DNA of 44,858 nt from CAZXVW01 sp964644025 (GCA_964644025.1 CAZXVW010000007.1:1-44858); one strand, 5' to 3'. Numbered from the stretch's first letter, positions 16,729-25,940 are shown. The notes: generated by a model not told the origin, from the sequence alone. A program made the numbers and translations.

Positions 16729-18144
16729 ATGAGTAAGCATTTCGGTTCGCTGAGCCGGAGGCAGTTCAGTCTCTGCCTGGCCGGTGCCCCATTCGCATTC
16801 CCATTGAACGCCGGCGCCGCTCGCGGCCTGCCGTGGAACACGCCGGCCAAAGTCGAGAAGGTCTTCCTGGCCGGAGAGAAAATTCACTGGCCGAAACCGG
16901 ATCTGGATCTGCAACGGGAGGTCAGCGAAATCAACCAGCGTCTGGCCGAAGTACAGCGAAAACACTCCCATGAGGTCGTCTTCACCGGCGGCGAACTGCT
17001 GCGGAATACGGCCCAGGTGGCGCGCTGGGCCAAGAGGCTGGATGAGACCGATGGCCTGTTACTGATACCGCTGACAGCACCGACCGGCCCGTTGCGGCAG
17101 GTAGTAGAGGCGGCCAAGCGGCCGACCCTGTATTTCTCGCGGCTGTACGCCGGACACGGTTGGTCTCAAATTCCCGGACTCCGGAGCCAGGGATACGCGA
17201 TCGACGAAGTCGCCACCAGCAGCTACGGTGACCTGGATCCGTACATGCCCATCTTCAAAACGGTTCATCATCTGCGCAAGAGCAAGTTGCTCGTGGTTAC
17301 CGACCGGCCCGACGCCCGCCGGAAGCTGGCGGATGGCTATTCCTCGAAGTTCGGCTTGCAGACAAAGTTTTTCAAACTGAGTGACATGCGGCGCGTGTTC
17401 CGCTCCGGCGACCAGAGGGAGGCGAAGCGGTTGGCCCGGCAGATCACGTCCGAAGCCCTGCGCGTGATCGAACCCTCTCCCAAAGAGATCGAAGATGCGG
17501 CACGGTTCTACATCGGTATCCAAAAGCTCCTGGAAAAGGAATCCGCGAATGCGATCACCATTGACTGCTTCGGCGCAATCGACGACCGCGGCAAGATGTC
17601 CAAGCTCCCGGCTTACCCGTGCATCTCATGGTCGCGTCTGAATGACCAGGGCATGTACGGCGTCTGCGAAGCCGACGTCAACTCGACGTTGACGCAAATG
17701 CTGCTGACCTCCTGCACCCGAATGCCGGGGTTCGTCTCCGACCCGGTGTTTGATGTCAGCCGCAATGAAGTCATCCATGCACATTGCGTGGCGGCAACCA
17801 GGATGAAAGGCATCGACGGACCCGCCTCACCGTATTACGTGCGGAGCCACCTGGAGACGGCCGAGGGCGCAACACTCCAGGTGCTGATGCCGGCGGGCGA
17901 AACCATCACCTGCGCGAAGTTCACCGGCCCGGACAGGCTGCTGGTATTCACGGCGAAGGTGACCAGTCATCTCAGGTCCGACCGTGGATGCCGGACCCAG
18001 ATCCGGACGGTGGTGACCGATGCCCGGAAGCTGCTGGACAACTACTCGGGCGGACTGCACCGGGTGATCTTCTACGGTGACCACGTGCCGACGATCGACC
18101 GGATGGGCAAGATGATGGGCTTTGAAGTGGTCCACGAAATCTAG
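16729..18144 (+). CDS. L-fucose/L-arabinose-isomerase-fold protein with Tat signal
   Basis: This 471-residue protein resembles the FucI/AraA-like group (COG2407 type). The C-terminal half carries VCEADVNSTLTQML, GFVSDPVFD and EVIHAHC. By family pattern E314, D338 and H352 are candidate Mn2+ ligands of an aldose-ketose isomerase. The N-terminus SLSRRQFSL followed by a hydrophobic stretch to about residue 31 is an almost perfect twin-arginine signal, whereas true sugar isomerases are cytoplasmic. It may act on free sugars in the periplasm, or have lost isomerase activity and bind sugar. AGGAG precedes the ATG by 9 bases. It lies 48 bases behind a sulfatase on the same strand. The exact reaction is not established. 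Confidence 0.8.
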   Translation: MSKHFGSLSRRQFSLCLAGAPFAFPLNAGAARGLPWNTPAKVEKVFLAGEKIHWPKPDLDLQREVSEINQRLAEVQRKHSHEVVFTGGELLRNTAQVARWAKRLDETDGLLLIPLTAPTGPLRQVVEAAKRPTLYFSRLYAGHGWSQIPGLRSQGYAIDEVATSSYGDLDPYMPIFKTVHHLRKSKLLVVTDRPDARRKLADGYSSKFGLQTKFFKLSDMRRVFRSGDQREAKRLARQITSEALRVIEPSPKEIEDAARFYIGIQKLLEKESANAITIDCFGAIDDRGKMSKLPAYPCISWSRLNDQGMYGVCEADVNSTLTQMLLTSCTRMPGFVSDPVFDVSRNEVIHAHCVAATRMKGIDGPASPYYVRSHLETAEGATLQVLMPAGETITCAKFTGPDRLLVFTAKVTSHLRSDRGCRTQIRTVVTDARKLLDNYSGGLHRVIFYGDHVPTIDRMGKMMGFEVVHEI

Positions 18145-18225
18145 CCTGCCTCCGTCATCCCGCCCAGCGGAACGATGCCCGTGCCGCAGGCTCGCGCAGC
18201 CGCCCGGCCGCTGAAGCCGGCACTC

Positions 18226-20193
18226 TTATTCCCCCGCGCCAGGCTGGGCCGAGGATTGCGAGGCGCCGGGAGACTGGAGCGCCTGCCGGGCCTTGGCCTG
18301 CTCGCCGAAGATCGTGGGGAGATCGCCGGAGTAGCGAAGGAAGAGACGGTAATTGCGGGCAGCCTCGGCGCGGTTCCCGGATTTCTCGGCAAGTTGTGCC
18401 CGCAGATAGAAGATACGCGGAAAAACGAGGCAGTAGAAAACCGACTCAGTGCCGGGCTGCACGATGGGATCCACGCTGAGCAAGCGGCCGGCCTCGGCGA
18501 GGTGGCCGCTCTCGAGCAGCGCCCAGCCCCACAGGACCTGCGTCTGGTCGCGAACAAAAGGAGGGGCTTGCCGGTAGACGTCCCGCAGCAGATTGGCGGC
18601 CTCCCCGAAGTTCCTCGAGAACAGGTACGCGTAGGTCAGCGCCTGCGTGCGCAATGGCGCCATGGCCGGTTCCGGAAAAGCCCGGCGGGCGCGCCGCCGC
18701 CACTCGGCAGCCCCGGCGGGAGGGCCGGCGAGGAACTCACACAGCAGCGCCAGCGGCCGGCTGGGTCCGCCGGCGGCCGTGTTGCGCGCGGCGGTGGAGG
18801 CGTGACGCCGCGCCCCCTCCCGGTCGCCGGCCAGCAGCGCCCAGACGGAAAGCTGCGCGTGGAGGGAAGCTGCGACGCGCGCGTCCCGGTCCCCCTGGGC
18901 GAGCTTTTCCGCCTCCTCGATCGCCCGCCGGCGCCGGCCGGTGGTGAACTGCCACTGGATGGCCCGGTAATCGATCCAGGGATCGCCGGCCTGACGCCGC
19001 AGTTCAGCGTACTGATGAAACAGGTTGTCCGCGCCGGCCAAGTCCCCGAGCATGAGGCGGGCGCGCGCCGCCTTGACCAGCGCCACCGAGCCCTGGAAAT
19101 CAGGGGCCTTATCGTAGGTTTGCAGGAAATAGCGCGCCGCATCAGCATAGCGGCGGAACCGGAAGTTCACCTCCCCGAACGAGTCCAGCACGTTTGGGGA
19201 ATCCGGTTCGGCCTGCCGGTACCGCTCGAGACTCCGATTGGCTCCCTCCAGGTCCCCGGCGTAAGCCAGCGCATAAGCGCGGGAGTTCCATAGTTCGCCG
19301 CGGGAGGGTTCGATGCGAGCCGCCTTCTGGAACCAGGCGGCAGCAGCCTGGTAGTGATGCAGGCCGAGCTCGGCCTGCGCGGCGCGCTCGGCGAGGCCGG
19401 AGTCCGCCGGCACGGCCGCCGCCATTCGCTCCAGGGCCCGCGCCATGGCGGCCGGGTCTTGCTCGAGGGAGGCGAGAAAGACGTCGAACCGGGCCAGTGA
19501 GACCTCGTCGTAGGCGTCGGGGCGCTCGGCTGCCGCCTGAATGAGGCGGCGGGCGCGTTCCCGGTACCCGCGGGCCACCAGCGTCTGCGCCACGGCGAGA
19601 AGCGCCCTGGGGAAATGCGGATCAGCCGCCAGCGCCCGGCGCAAGGCAGCCGCCCGTTTGCCCTCATCGGCGGTGGCCAGTGCTTCTCCATAAGCCCTCA
19701 GGGCAGCCTCGTTCCGCGTTCCGAACCGGCGGGCCGGCGTGCCCAGGCGCCGGGCGACGGCTTCGGCAAGGGGCAACAAAGCTCCGGCGCGGCCCTCAAG
19801 ATGGAAATATCGCACAATCTGATTGGTGGCCGTCTCCTCCAGGGCAACCCGGAGGCGGAGCCTCCCGTCGCGCTCAGTGAAGTAGGAGTAGATGATGCCG
19901 CTGGCACGAAAAGCCGTGGCCTCCGGCAGCGAAGCCACAGCCCGGGGATCCACCTCCGGCGAGCCCGTAAACTCCTCGGCCACGACGGCCGCCAGGGCCG
20001 GCCCAACCCAGTCGTACGCCGGGTTCCCGGTGAGGTTTTCCGCGGGCAGCACAGCCCACCGCACCACGGACGGGGCCGGGCCGCGGGCACAACCGGCCAG
20101 CAGCAAACATCCCGCCGCCGCTACCGCGGCCAGCGCGGAGAAAGCTTTACAGCACACGAGGCTCCATCGCCAGCAGCGCCTGGAATTCCTCAT
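18226..20193 (-). CDS. TPR lipoprotein with TolB/FlgO-like N-terminal domain
   Basis: The protein has up to 655 residues. A lipoprotein signal ends at LLLAGC, so it is probably anchored in the envelope. Residues about 45-135 (WAVLPAENLTGNPAYDWVGP) resemble the TolB/FlgO-like domain found ahead of TPRs in acidobacterial proteins. The rest is Ala/Arg-rich helical TPR repeats to the C-terminus, which probably scaffold other proteins. Two starts are possible. The ATG at 20193 overlaps the preceding TPR gene by 47 bases. A GTG at 20157 overlaps by 11 bases and has GGAG close upstream. Codon use fits the window. No enzymatic motif is present. Confidence 0.82.
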   Translation of the reverse strand: MRNSRRCWRWSLVCCKAFSALAAVAAAGCLLLAGCARGPAPSVVRWAVLPAENLTGNPAYDWVGPALAAVVAEEFTGSPEVDPRAVASLPEATAFRASGIIYSYFTERDGRLRLRVALEETATNQIVRYFHLEGRAGALLPLAEAVARRLGTPARRFGTRNEAALRAYGEALATADEGKRAAALRRALAADPHFPRALLAVAQTLVARGYRERARRLIQAAAERPDAYDEVSLARFDVFLASLEQDPAAMARALERMAAAVPADSGLAERAAQAELGLHHYQAAAAWFQKAARIEPSRGELWNSRAYALAYAGDLEGANRSLERYRQAEPDSPNVLDSFGEVNFRFRRYADAARYFLQTYDKAPDFQGSVALVKAARARLMLGDLAGADNLFHQYAELRRQAGDPWIDYRAIQWQFTTGRRRRAIEEAEKLAQGDRDARVAASLHAQLSVWALLAGDREGARRHASTAARNTAAGGPSRPLALLCEFLAGPPAGAAEWRRRARRAFPEPAMAPLRTQALTYAYLFSRNFGEAANLLRDVYRQAPPFVRDQTQVLWGWALLESGHLAEAGRLLSVDPIVQPGTESVFYCLVFPRIFYLRAQLAEKSGNRAEAARNYRLFLRYSGDLPTIFGEQAKARQALQSPGASQSSAQPGAGE

Positions 20194-20980
20194 TTTCCTG
20201 AAGCGCCTTGAAGTCCGGGTCCTTGCGGAACTTGTCCTTGTCGCGGAAGCCCTCCTCCAGCGCCTTGCGCATATACATCAAGGCGCGGTCGACCATACCG
20301 GCGCGGGCGTAAGTCTTCGCCAGGTAGAAGTGAAACTTGGCGCGCTCCTCGACGCTGCGTTCCTGCAAAAGCACGCCGGCCGTGCTGCGACGCTCGAAAA
20401 CGTCGGGGTCGATCGCCAGGGCCTTCTGGTAGTTTTCAAACGCATCCTTATACTTCTTGCGGGCGAAGAAGGCCGTTCCCAGGTTGCTATAGATGGAAGC
20501 AGAGTTGGGAGCGTACTTCAAGGCCTTCCGGTATTCCTTGATGGCCCGCTTGTAGTTCTTCTTGGCGTAGTAGACGGCGCCGATGTTGTTGATGGCCTCG
20601 GGGTAGCGCGGGTCGAGCCGCAGGGCCATGTTGTAGTTCTCCAGGGCGGCCTTGAAGTCCATCAGTTGGTGGTAGGCGATACCGATCTTGTTGTAAAGAA
20701 CCGCGACGTTGCGGATGCCCTCGCGGTAGGTCTCGATGGCCTCGCGGTACATCTTCCGGGCCATCAGGATGTCGCCCCGCCTCATGGGGGATAATTCCGG
20801 GCGCCGCTGGGCGGCGGGGGCCGGCGCCGGGGTGGCGACCTGAGGGCCGGCGGCCGGGGGATTTACGGTTTCCGCCGGCGTGGACGAAGCCTGGCCGGCG
20901 GGGGGCTCGGATTGGGCGATGCCGTTTGCCGCGACGATCAACGCCACGGAAAGCAGAGCCAGTGCGCGGACGGCAACCAT
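20147..20980 (-). CDS. Secreted tetratricopeptide-repeat protein
   Basis: This protein of 277 residues has a Sec signal (VRALALLSVALIVAANGIAQ), a Pro/Ala-rich linker to about residue 60, and then five or so TPR units. The repeats are easy to see, for example AVLYNKIGIAYHQLMDFKAA, AINNIGAVYYAKKNYKRAIK and SIYSNLGTAFFARKKYKDAF. It is likely a periplasmic scaffold. AGGAGG lies 5 bases before the ATG. It sits 21 bases after the penicillin-binding protein gene and overlaps the next TPR gene, so these three form a minus-strand operon. That suggests a role near peptidoglycan synthesis, by context only. Confidence 0.85.
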   Translation of the reverse strand: MVAVRALALLSVALIVAANGIAQSEPPAGQASSTPAETVNPPAAGPQVATPAPAPAAQRRPELSPMRRGDILMARKMYREAIETYREGIRNVAVLYNKIGIAYHQLMDFKAALENYNMALRLDPRYPEAINNIGAVYYAKKNYKRAIKEYRKALKYAPNSASIYSNLGTAFFARKKYKDAFENYQKALAIDPDVFERRSTAGVLLQERSVEERAKFHFYLAKTYARAGMVDRALMYMRKALEEGFRDKDKFRKDPDFKALQENEEFQALLAMEPRVL

Positions 20981-21001
20981 GGCGGCCTCCTCATTGCTTC
21001 T

Positions 21002-23506
21002 CTACCTAAATATACCCAACAAGCGGCGGAAGAAGCTCTTTTTCTTCTTCCGGGCCGGCTGGCCGGGTTGTTCCATCTCGATCTGAGGGGGCACCGACGA
21101 GGTGACCGCCGGGGCGGACTTTTCCTTGCCGGCGTTCGCCGCCACCAGAGAACCCGCCGCGGGCACCTCCCAACCGGCTACCTGGGTACCGGCGCCGTTG
21201 CACAACTCCAGAGGCTGGGTGCCGGCGACGAACACCTCCGGCACCGGATCGGAAGCGCAGCCGGGCGCAGCCAGCTTTCCCGTCGCCGGGTCAATATTGA
21301 CCGTGACCACCCCTTCGGGGGCCTCGAAGGGCTTCGCCCGCCGGTACGCCCGGTAAGTGTGCGCGCGCTTCATGAACTCGGTCCAGATGGGCAGAGCCGT
21401 CTGGGCGCCCTCGAGCTTGATGTCCCGATAATCGTCATAACCCACCCAGACCACGCACAGCAGCTCGCTGGTGAAACCGGCAAACCAACCGTCGTGGGAG
21501 GTGCCGGTCTTTCCAGCGGCCGGCAGGGTGAAGCCCATCAGGCGGGTGCGCACACCGGTTCCGGAGCGCAGCACCTCCTCCAGAATGTTGACCATCAAGT
21601 AAGCAACGCGAGGATCCAGCGCCGGCCGGATCTCGGGGTGGTTCTCGTAGATGCTGCGCCCTTGCTGATCGCGGATCTCGCGGATGTAGTGGGGCTTGAG
21701 CACCTCGCCATGGTTGGCGAACATGGTGTAAGCGCCGGCGATTTCCAGCGGCGTGACCTCGTAGGAGCCGAGCGCCACCGCCGGGGTGGGAAGGATGTTC
21801 ATGTTGAGGCCCGCCCGCCGGGCCATCTCGACCACCTTGTCATAGCCCACCATTTCCGCCACTTTCACCGTCGGGATATTCAACGACTTGGAAAGCGCGC
21901 GCCGCAGCGTGACCTCCCCGTAGTACTTGTTCTTGTAGGCGGCCGGCTCGTAAGGCTTGTCGTCGTACCAGAAAGTGGTCGGTTCATCCATGATCCGCGT
22001 CTGGGGAGTCAGCACCGGGCCGCTGCCTTCCACCGCAGTGTCCAGCGCGGCGGCGTATACAAAAGGCTTGAAGACGGATCCCGGCGGGCGCTTGGCCAGC
22101 ACGCGGTTCAACTGGCTTTGGGCATAGCTGCGCCCACCCACCACCGCCTTCACCGCGCCCGTGTGGGGATCCATCGCCACCAGCGCCACCTGGACCGGAG
22201 GCCAGCCCTTATCCGGCGTCCGGCCGAGCCGCCGGCACCGGTCGTCGATCTCCCTGAGACCAATCCGAACCGCTTCGACGGCTTCCCGCTGCAGGTCCGG
22301 GTCGAGGGTGGTATAGACGCGGAAGCTCTGAGACTGAAAGTCGTATTCCTGGAACTGCCGCCGGAGCCACTGGTTCACCAGGTCCACGAAATAGGGGGCG
22401 TCACCGGTGTCGGTAGCGCCGCGCGTAACGCCGAGGGGAGCTTCGGTGGCCAGGGCATATTGCCGCTCGGTGATCATTTCGTTCTCCAGCATCTGCGAAA
22501 GCACCCAGTTTCGGCGCGCCTTCGCCCGCTCGGGATGCCGGAACGGGTTGTAAAGGCTGGGGCCGCGCGGCAGGCCGGCCAGCAGGGCCGCCTCGGGCAA
22601 GCTGAGCTGGCGAATGTCCTTGTTGAAGTAAGCCTGGGCGGCTTCGCCGTAGCCGTGGATGGAAAAACTGCCAATGTGACCGAGATAGATCTGGTTGGCG
22701 TAGTATTCGAAAATCTGCTCCTTGGTGAGCTTCTGCTCCAGGTGCAGGGTGATGAGCACTTCGGCGGCCTTGCGCCCCCAGGTCCTCCTGGTGCGATCCA
22801 GCCAGATGTCGCCGGCCAGTTGCATGCTGAGCGTGGAAGCGCCTTGCCGGATGCGGCCTTCCCTCAAGTTGACCCAGGCGGTTTTCAGCACCCGGATGGG
22901 ATCGAAACCGGAATGCTGGAAGAAGCGTTTGTCTTCCGCCGCCAGGATCGCGTTGACCAGCACCTTGGGGATGTCGTTGAAACGGACCAGCCGGCGTTTT
23001 TCCCGGTTGCGGTCGAACAGATTCGTCACCAGCCGCGGTTCCAGGTAGTACATGGTGCGCTCGGTGTTGTCCCGCAACGAAATGATCCGGGAGACCTTAC
23101 CGCCGTCAAACAAGATCACGGCGTCCTCGCCCGGAAAGCAGGAATCCTTGCCGGGAAAGATCTCCACGCCATCCGGGCGCTGGTGGTACCAGCCGAGGCG
23201 GTTCCGGCGCGATTCGGTATACCCGCTCTCCTCCAGCTCCGCGACGATCTCTTCGACAGTTGCCTCATCGCCCACCATCACGCGGTCCGGAGCCGCGAAA
23301 ATCATGGCCGTGTGGCCGATCGGGCCGGCGGCCAGTTTCTCATCAGTGATCCGGGCGTAGTGCAGGTAAAAGTAGGTGAAGGTGATCAGGCCGAGCGTGA
23401 AGCCCAGCGTAAGAACCGAAAGGCAGATCTTGCCGCCCCGGTGCCGCAGAAAACGGCGAAAGGCTGAACTGCGTGATTTGCCGCGAGCTTTCTTCCGAGC
23501 GCTCAA
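21002..23506 (-). CDS. Bifunctional penicillin-binding protein, class A (PBP1b-like)
   Basis: This protein of about 834 residues polymerises lipid II into glycan strands and cross-links them in the periplasm. A basic N-terminus and one membrane helix (about 26-48) are followed by a UB2H-like regulatory domain. The GT51 glycosyltransferase carries E191 in AAEDKRFFQHSG and RQGASTLSMQL. The transpeptidase has S477-V-F-K480, S540-L-N542 and K665-T-G667. The C-terminal tail is low-complexity and Lys-rich. I prefer the TTG at 23506, 5 bases after GAGGAG; a GTG at 23524 would add six residues but overlaps that site. It leads an operon with two TPR genes and stands behind a small membrane protein gene. 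Confidence 0.94.
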   Translation of the reverse strand: MSARKKARGKSRSSAFRRFLRHRGGKICLSVLTLGFTLGLITFTYFYLHYARITDEKLAAGPIGHTAMIFAAPDRVMVGDEATVEEIVAELEESGYTESRRNRLGWYHQRPDGVEIFPGKDSCFPGEDAVILFDGGKVSRIISLRDNTERTMYYLEPRLVTNLFDRNREKRRLVRFNDIPKVLVNAILAAEDKRFFQHSGFDPIRVLKTAWVNLREGRIRQGASTLSMQLAGDIWLDRTRRTWGRKAAEVLITLHLEQKLTKEQIFEYYANQIYLGHIGSFSIHGYGEAAQAYFNKDIRQLSLPEAALLAGLPRGPSLYNPFRHPERAKARRNWVLSQMLENEMITERQYALATEAPLGVTRGATDTGDAPYFVDLVNQWLRRQFQEYDFQSQSFRVYTTLDPDLQREAVEAVRIGLREIDDRCRRLGRTPDKGWPPVQVALVAMDPHTGAVKAVVGGRSYAQSQLNRVLAKRPPGSVFKPFVYAAALDTAVEGSGPVLTPQTRIMDEPTTFWYDDKPYEPAAYKNKYYGEVTLRRALSKSLNIPTVKVAEMVGYDKVVEMARRAGLNMNILPTPAVALGSYEVTPLEIAGAYTMFANHGEVLKPHYIREIRDQQGRSIYENHPEIRPALDPRVAYLMVNILEEVLRSGTGVRTRLMGFTLPAAGKTGTSHDGWFAGFTSELLCVVWVGYDDYRDIKLEGAQTALPIWTEFMKRAHTYRAYRRAKPFEAPEGVVTVNIDPATGKLAAPGCASDPVPEVFVAGTQPLELCNGAGTQVAGWEVPAAGSLVAANAGKEKSAPAVTSSVPPQIEMEQPGQPARKKKKSFFRRLLGIFR

Positions 23507-23543
23507 TACCACTCCTCTAAACACTATCTTCTCACGGAATTCC

Positions 23544-23563
23544 CCGGGGCCACCGGGCCCCGG
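23544..23563 (-). terminator. GC hairpin upstream of the penicillin-binding protein gene
   Basis: A perfect 8-base stem, CCGGGGCC with GGCCCCGG, has a 4-base loop. It lies between the stop of the small membrane protein gene (23609) and the PBP start on the same strand. There is no T-tract, so it is a partial terminator or attenuator candidate only. Confidence 0.35.
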
Positions 23564-23608
23564 CAGCCCGGCGGGCGCCGCGCCTCCTGCCCGCCAGCGG
23601 GACGTCGG

Positions 23609-23947
23609 CTACCGGGACCGGCCTCCCGCGCGGAAGTGCAGGTCCACCGTGTAAATCGGCAGATCGATACGGACGATGTAGCGCGTTTCAATCCGCAGTC
23701 CGCCCATCGAGCGGTCCAACCGGATGTCGCTCGGCTTGAGCGGGATGCCCAGCCGGGCGGCGCGATCCGCCACCGCGGCCCGCACCCGGTCATCTGGCAA
23801 CGCCCGCATCTCGGGCCGCCGCACCACCGCCTCCAGGTATTGCCGGAGACGGACATTCCGAACATAGGAAGGAGCCAGCACTGCGGCCATCACCGCCAGG
23901 ATGGCCAGGATGGCGATGCCGGCGACCGTCCGCACCTTGTTCCTCAT
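23609..23947 (-). CDS. Small membrane-anchored protein, 112 residues, unknown function
   Basis: I do not recognise a named family. An N-terminal basic start (MRNKVR) and one strong membrane helix (about residues 8-26) are followed by a charged region. The C-terminus is beta-rich, with IETRYIVRIDLPIYTVDLHF. This layout, one N-terminal helix plus a small external beta domain, resembles DUF4845-like acidobacterial proteins, but the match is by eye. AAAGG lies about 11 bases before the ATG. It stands between proline dehydrogenase and the PBP gene, all on the minus strand, with GC hairpins on either side. Confidence 0.6.
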   Translation of the reverse strand: MRNKVRTVAGIAILAILAVMAAVLAPSYVRNVRLRQYLEAVVRRPEMRALPDDRVRAAVADRAARLGIPLKPSDIRLDRSMGGLRIETRYIVRIDLPIYTVDLHFRAGGRSR

Positions 23948-24068
23948 GGAACCGACGCCTTTCGGGGAACATTCGTTTCAAACATTTGCTCCCGCAGTTG
24001 TTTTGACTCCGCCCGATGGGCCAAAGTGCCCGCGGCGGCCGGGCCGCCAACGCCGGCGTCGCGATAGG

Positions 24069-24084
24069 AAAAAGCACGGGTGCT
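24069..24084 (-). terminator. Weak terminator candidate after proline dehydrogenase
   Basis: Read on the minus strand, AGCA-CCCG-TGCT overlaps the stop codon of the gene and is followed by a run of T (24073-24069). The stem is only 4 bases, so efficiency would be low. Confidence 0.3.
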
Positions 24085-24998
24085 CATCGGCGGAGGAAAT
24101 TCCTGAGAAGAAAAAGTAAGTTCGCCGGGCGCTCGGCCAGACGGCGCATGAAATACGGATACCAGGCCACGCCGTAAGGAACATACAAGCGGACGCGGAA
24201 ACCCTGGCGGACCAGACGGCGCTGGAGAGCCTTGCGAATCCCGTACAGCATCTGAAATTCGAGGCTAGCCGGCGAAAGCCCCTGCTGGCGAACCATGGCG
24301 ATGACGCGGCGGATGATCTTCTCGTCGTGGGTCGCCATGGCCGGAAGAACTCCATCGCGAAGAAGAATGCCGGCCAGGCGCAAATAGTTCCGGTTCACCT
24401 GCCGCTTGGACGGAAAAGCAATATCGGCCGGCTCCTTGTAAGCTCCCTTGCACAAGCGCACCGGGATTCCCTTCCCGCACAGCATGCGGATGTCGTTCTC
24501 GCTGCGCCGGAGATATGCCTGGATTACCGCGCGGACACAACCGTAGGCCTCGTGGAGGGCGGCCACGATTTTCAGGGTCCGGTCGACATACTCGGCCGAT
24601 TCCATGTCGATCTCCACCGAGTTTCCGGTCCGGTGAGCCTCGGCGACGATGCTGGAAACGTAATCGCGGCACGCCTGCTCGGACAGCTCCAGTCCGAAAT
24701 GCGTCAGCTTGATCGAGACAGTGGAACGGAGCTGGCGCTCGGCGATGCACCGGAGCGCCTCGATGTAGGCATCGCGGGTGGCCGCCCCCTCTTCGGTAGA
24801 GTTGACATTCTCGCCCAGATGGTCCAGGGTGGCCAGGATGTTCTCGGCGTTCAACTTCGCGCAGACGGCCAGACCGTCTTCCAGAGTCCTGCCGGCGACG
24901 AAGCGACGGGTCAGCTTCTGTCCCACGCGGGAGTTTTCCACCCAGCGGCGGAGCCAGTCCTGGCGGGAGAGATAGAGCAGCGTGCTTCGCAGTATCAT
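24084..24998 (-). CDS. Proline dehydrogenase
   Basis: This FAD-dependent enzyme oxidises L-proline to 1-pyrroline-5-carboxylate and passes electrons to the membrane quinone pool. It is the monofunctional type, about 304 residues from ATG 24998, forming a beta/alpha barrel. Family motifs in order are LDHLGENV, SIKLTHFGLELS, IDMES, AYLRRSENDI, VRLCKGAYKEP, MATHDEKI, EFQMLYGIR and PYGVAWYPYFMRRLAERPAN, the last binding substrate. A GTG at 25049 would add 17 residues that are not typical. The second enzyme of the pathway, P5C dehydrogenase, is not in the window. Proline use fits the peptidase and transporter block at 9-14 kb. Confidence 0.93.
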   Translation of the reverse strand: MILRSTLLYLSRQDWLRRWVENSRVGQKLTRRFVAGRTLEDGLAVCAKLNAENILATLDHLGENVNSTEEGAATRDAYIEALRCIAERQLRSTVSIKLTHFGLELSEQACRDYVSSIVAEAHRTGNSVEIDMESAEYVDRTLKIVAALHEAYGCVRAVIQAYLRRSENDIRMLCGKGIPVRLCKGAYKEPADIAFPSKRQVNRNYLRLAGILLRDGVLPAMATHDEKIIRRVIAMVRQQGLSPASLEFQMLYGIRKALQRRLVRQGFRVRLYVPYGVAWYPYFMRRLAERPANLLFLLRNFLRR

Positions 24999-25098
24999 GG
25001 GCCGACCGCATACCAGCTTCTCACGATTCCTGCTGTATCCGCTCACCAACGGAGCGTACCGGCGAAACGGTGCCCGGGAGCAGCAAGGCCGGGTGCCT

Positions 25099-25617
25099 TC
25101 AGACGAACAAGGTGTAGGACCAATATCCGAGCGCCACGCCCAGCAGTGAGCCCACCACCACGTCGCTGAGGAAGTGCATGCCGAGCAGGATGCGGGAGGC
25201 GGCCACGCTCGCCGCGCAGAACAGCAGGCCGATCATTAACGAGGGATAGAAGAGACCGAACGACACGGCTATGGCGAACCCGGTGATGGAATGTCCGGAA
25301 GGAAAGGAAAACTGGTCCGGGGGCAGCAAGGTGGACCAGCAGTGCGGCTCGATGTGGCAGGGGCGCCGGCGCGCGGCCAGCCGTTTCAACCACAGGAAGC
25401 AGAGGACGCCGACCCCGGCGGAGATGCCCGCTGCCCCGGTGGCGGCGAAGCGCTTGGCGCCGCCGAACAAGAAAACCGCCAGTCCCATGGCGGACCACAG
25501 CCAGCCGTCGCCGCCGCGTGTAGCGCCAAGCATCCAGAGGCGAATCCACCGCGGGGCGCGCCAGCCGTGCACGCGCCGCATCAGCCGCCAGTCCCGCGCC
25601 TTGATGAATTCCAGCAT
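25099..25617 (-). CDS. PAP2-family membrane phosphatase
   Basis: This is an integral membrane phosphatase of 172 residues. The three-part PAP2 signature is complete: K78-x6-R85-P86 in KRLAARRRP, PSGH at 106-109 (catalytic histidine H109), and S141-R142-x5-H148-x3-D152. Such enzymes dephosphorylate undecaprenyl pyrophosphate or phosphatidic-acid-type lipids on the outer face of the inner membrane. With the PBP gene nearby, recycling of the undecaprenyl carrier is a reasonable inference. I chose ATG 25617; a GTG at 25659 would add 14 residues. Neither has a strong Shine-Dalgarno site. TAGAAT on the minus strand (25734-25739) is a weak promoter candidate. Confidence 0.88.
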   Translation of the reverse strand: MLEFIKARDWRLMRRVHGWRAPRWIRLWMLGATRGGDGWLWSAMGLAVFLFGGAKRFAATGAAGISAGVGVLCFLWLKRLAARRRPCHIEPHCWSTLLPPDQFSFPSGHSITGFAIAVSFGLFYPSLMIGLLFCAASVAASRILLGMHFLSDVVVGSLLGVALGYWSYTLFV

Positions 25618-25867
25618 CAGAATCAGCCGTCCTGGTCCAGCAGCCCAGAGGATGGCCACCCGCGGAAGCCGCCGTGCGTATCAGGCGGAAGCGAACGCCG
25701 CGAGCGAAACGGGGCGGCTCGGACCAGACGTGTATTCTATTACCTCTTACTCTACCCGACTTCAGGCCTCACGCGCTACTCCCGCCCGGGCGCATCGGGT
25801 CACTGTTGCCTGTCCGAATTTGGCGGCGTTTGAAGATCCTCCGGCGGATCTGGCAGCGCCCCGCGTT

Positions 25868-25895
25868 TTGTTTTCCAAGCACCTATGGTTATAAT
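25868..25895 (+). promoter_or_regulatory. Sigma-70-like promoter of the iron-sulfur protein gene
   Basis: TTGTTT (25868-25873), a 16-base spacer and a perfect TATAAT (25890-25895) form the best promoter in the window. The predicted transcript start near 25902 gives a 39-base leader that ends with GGAGGTG 6 bases before the ATG at 25941. The preceding stretch from 25618 holds no gene. Confidence 0.65.
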
Positions 25896-25940
25896 CCGGG
25901 CTGAACAGGCGGGTGATCCTGCCGAAGCGGAGGTGCACGG

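Noticed and set aside
20912..23467. Plus-strand open frame of 851 codons
   Set aside because: It is antisense to the penicillin-binding protein, which has all catalytic motifs; long antisense frames are expected at this GC content.
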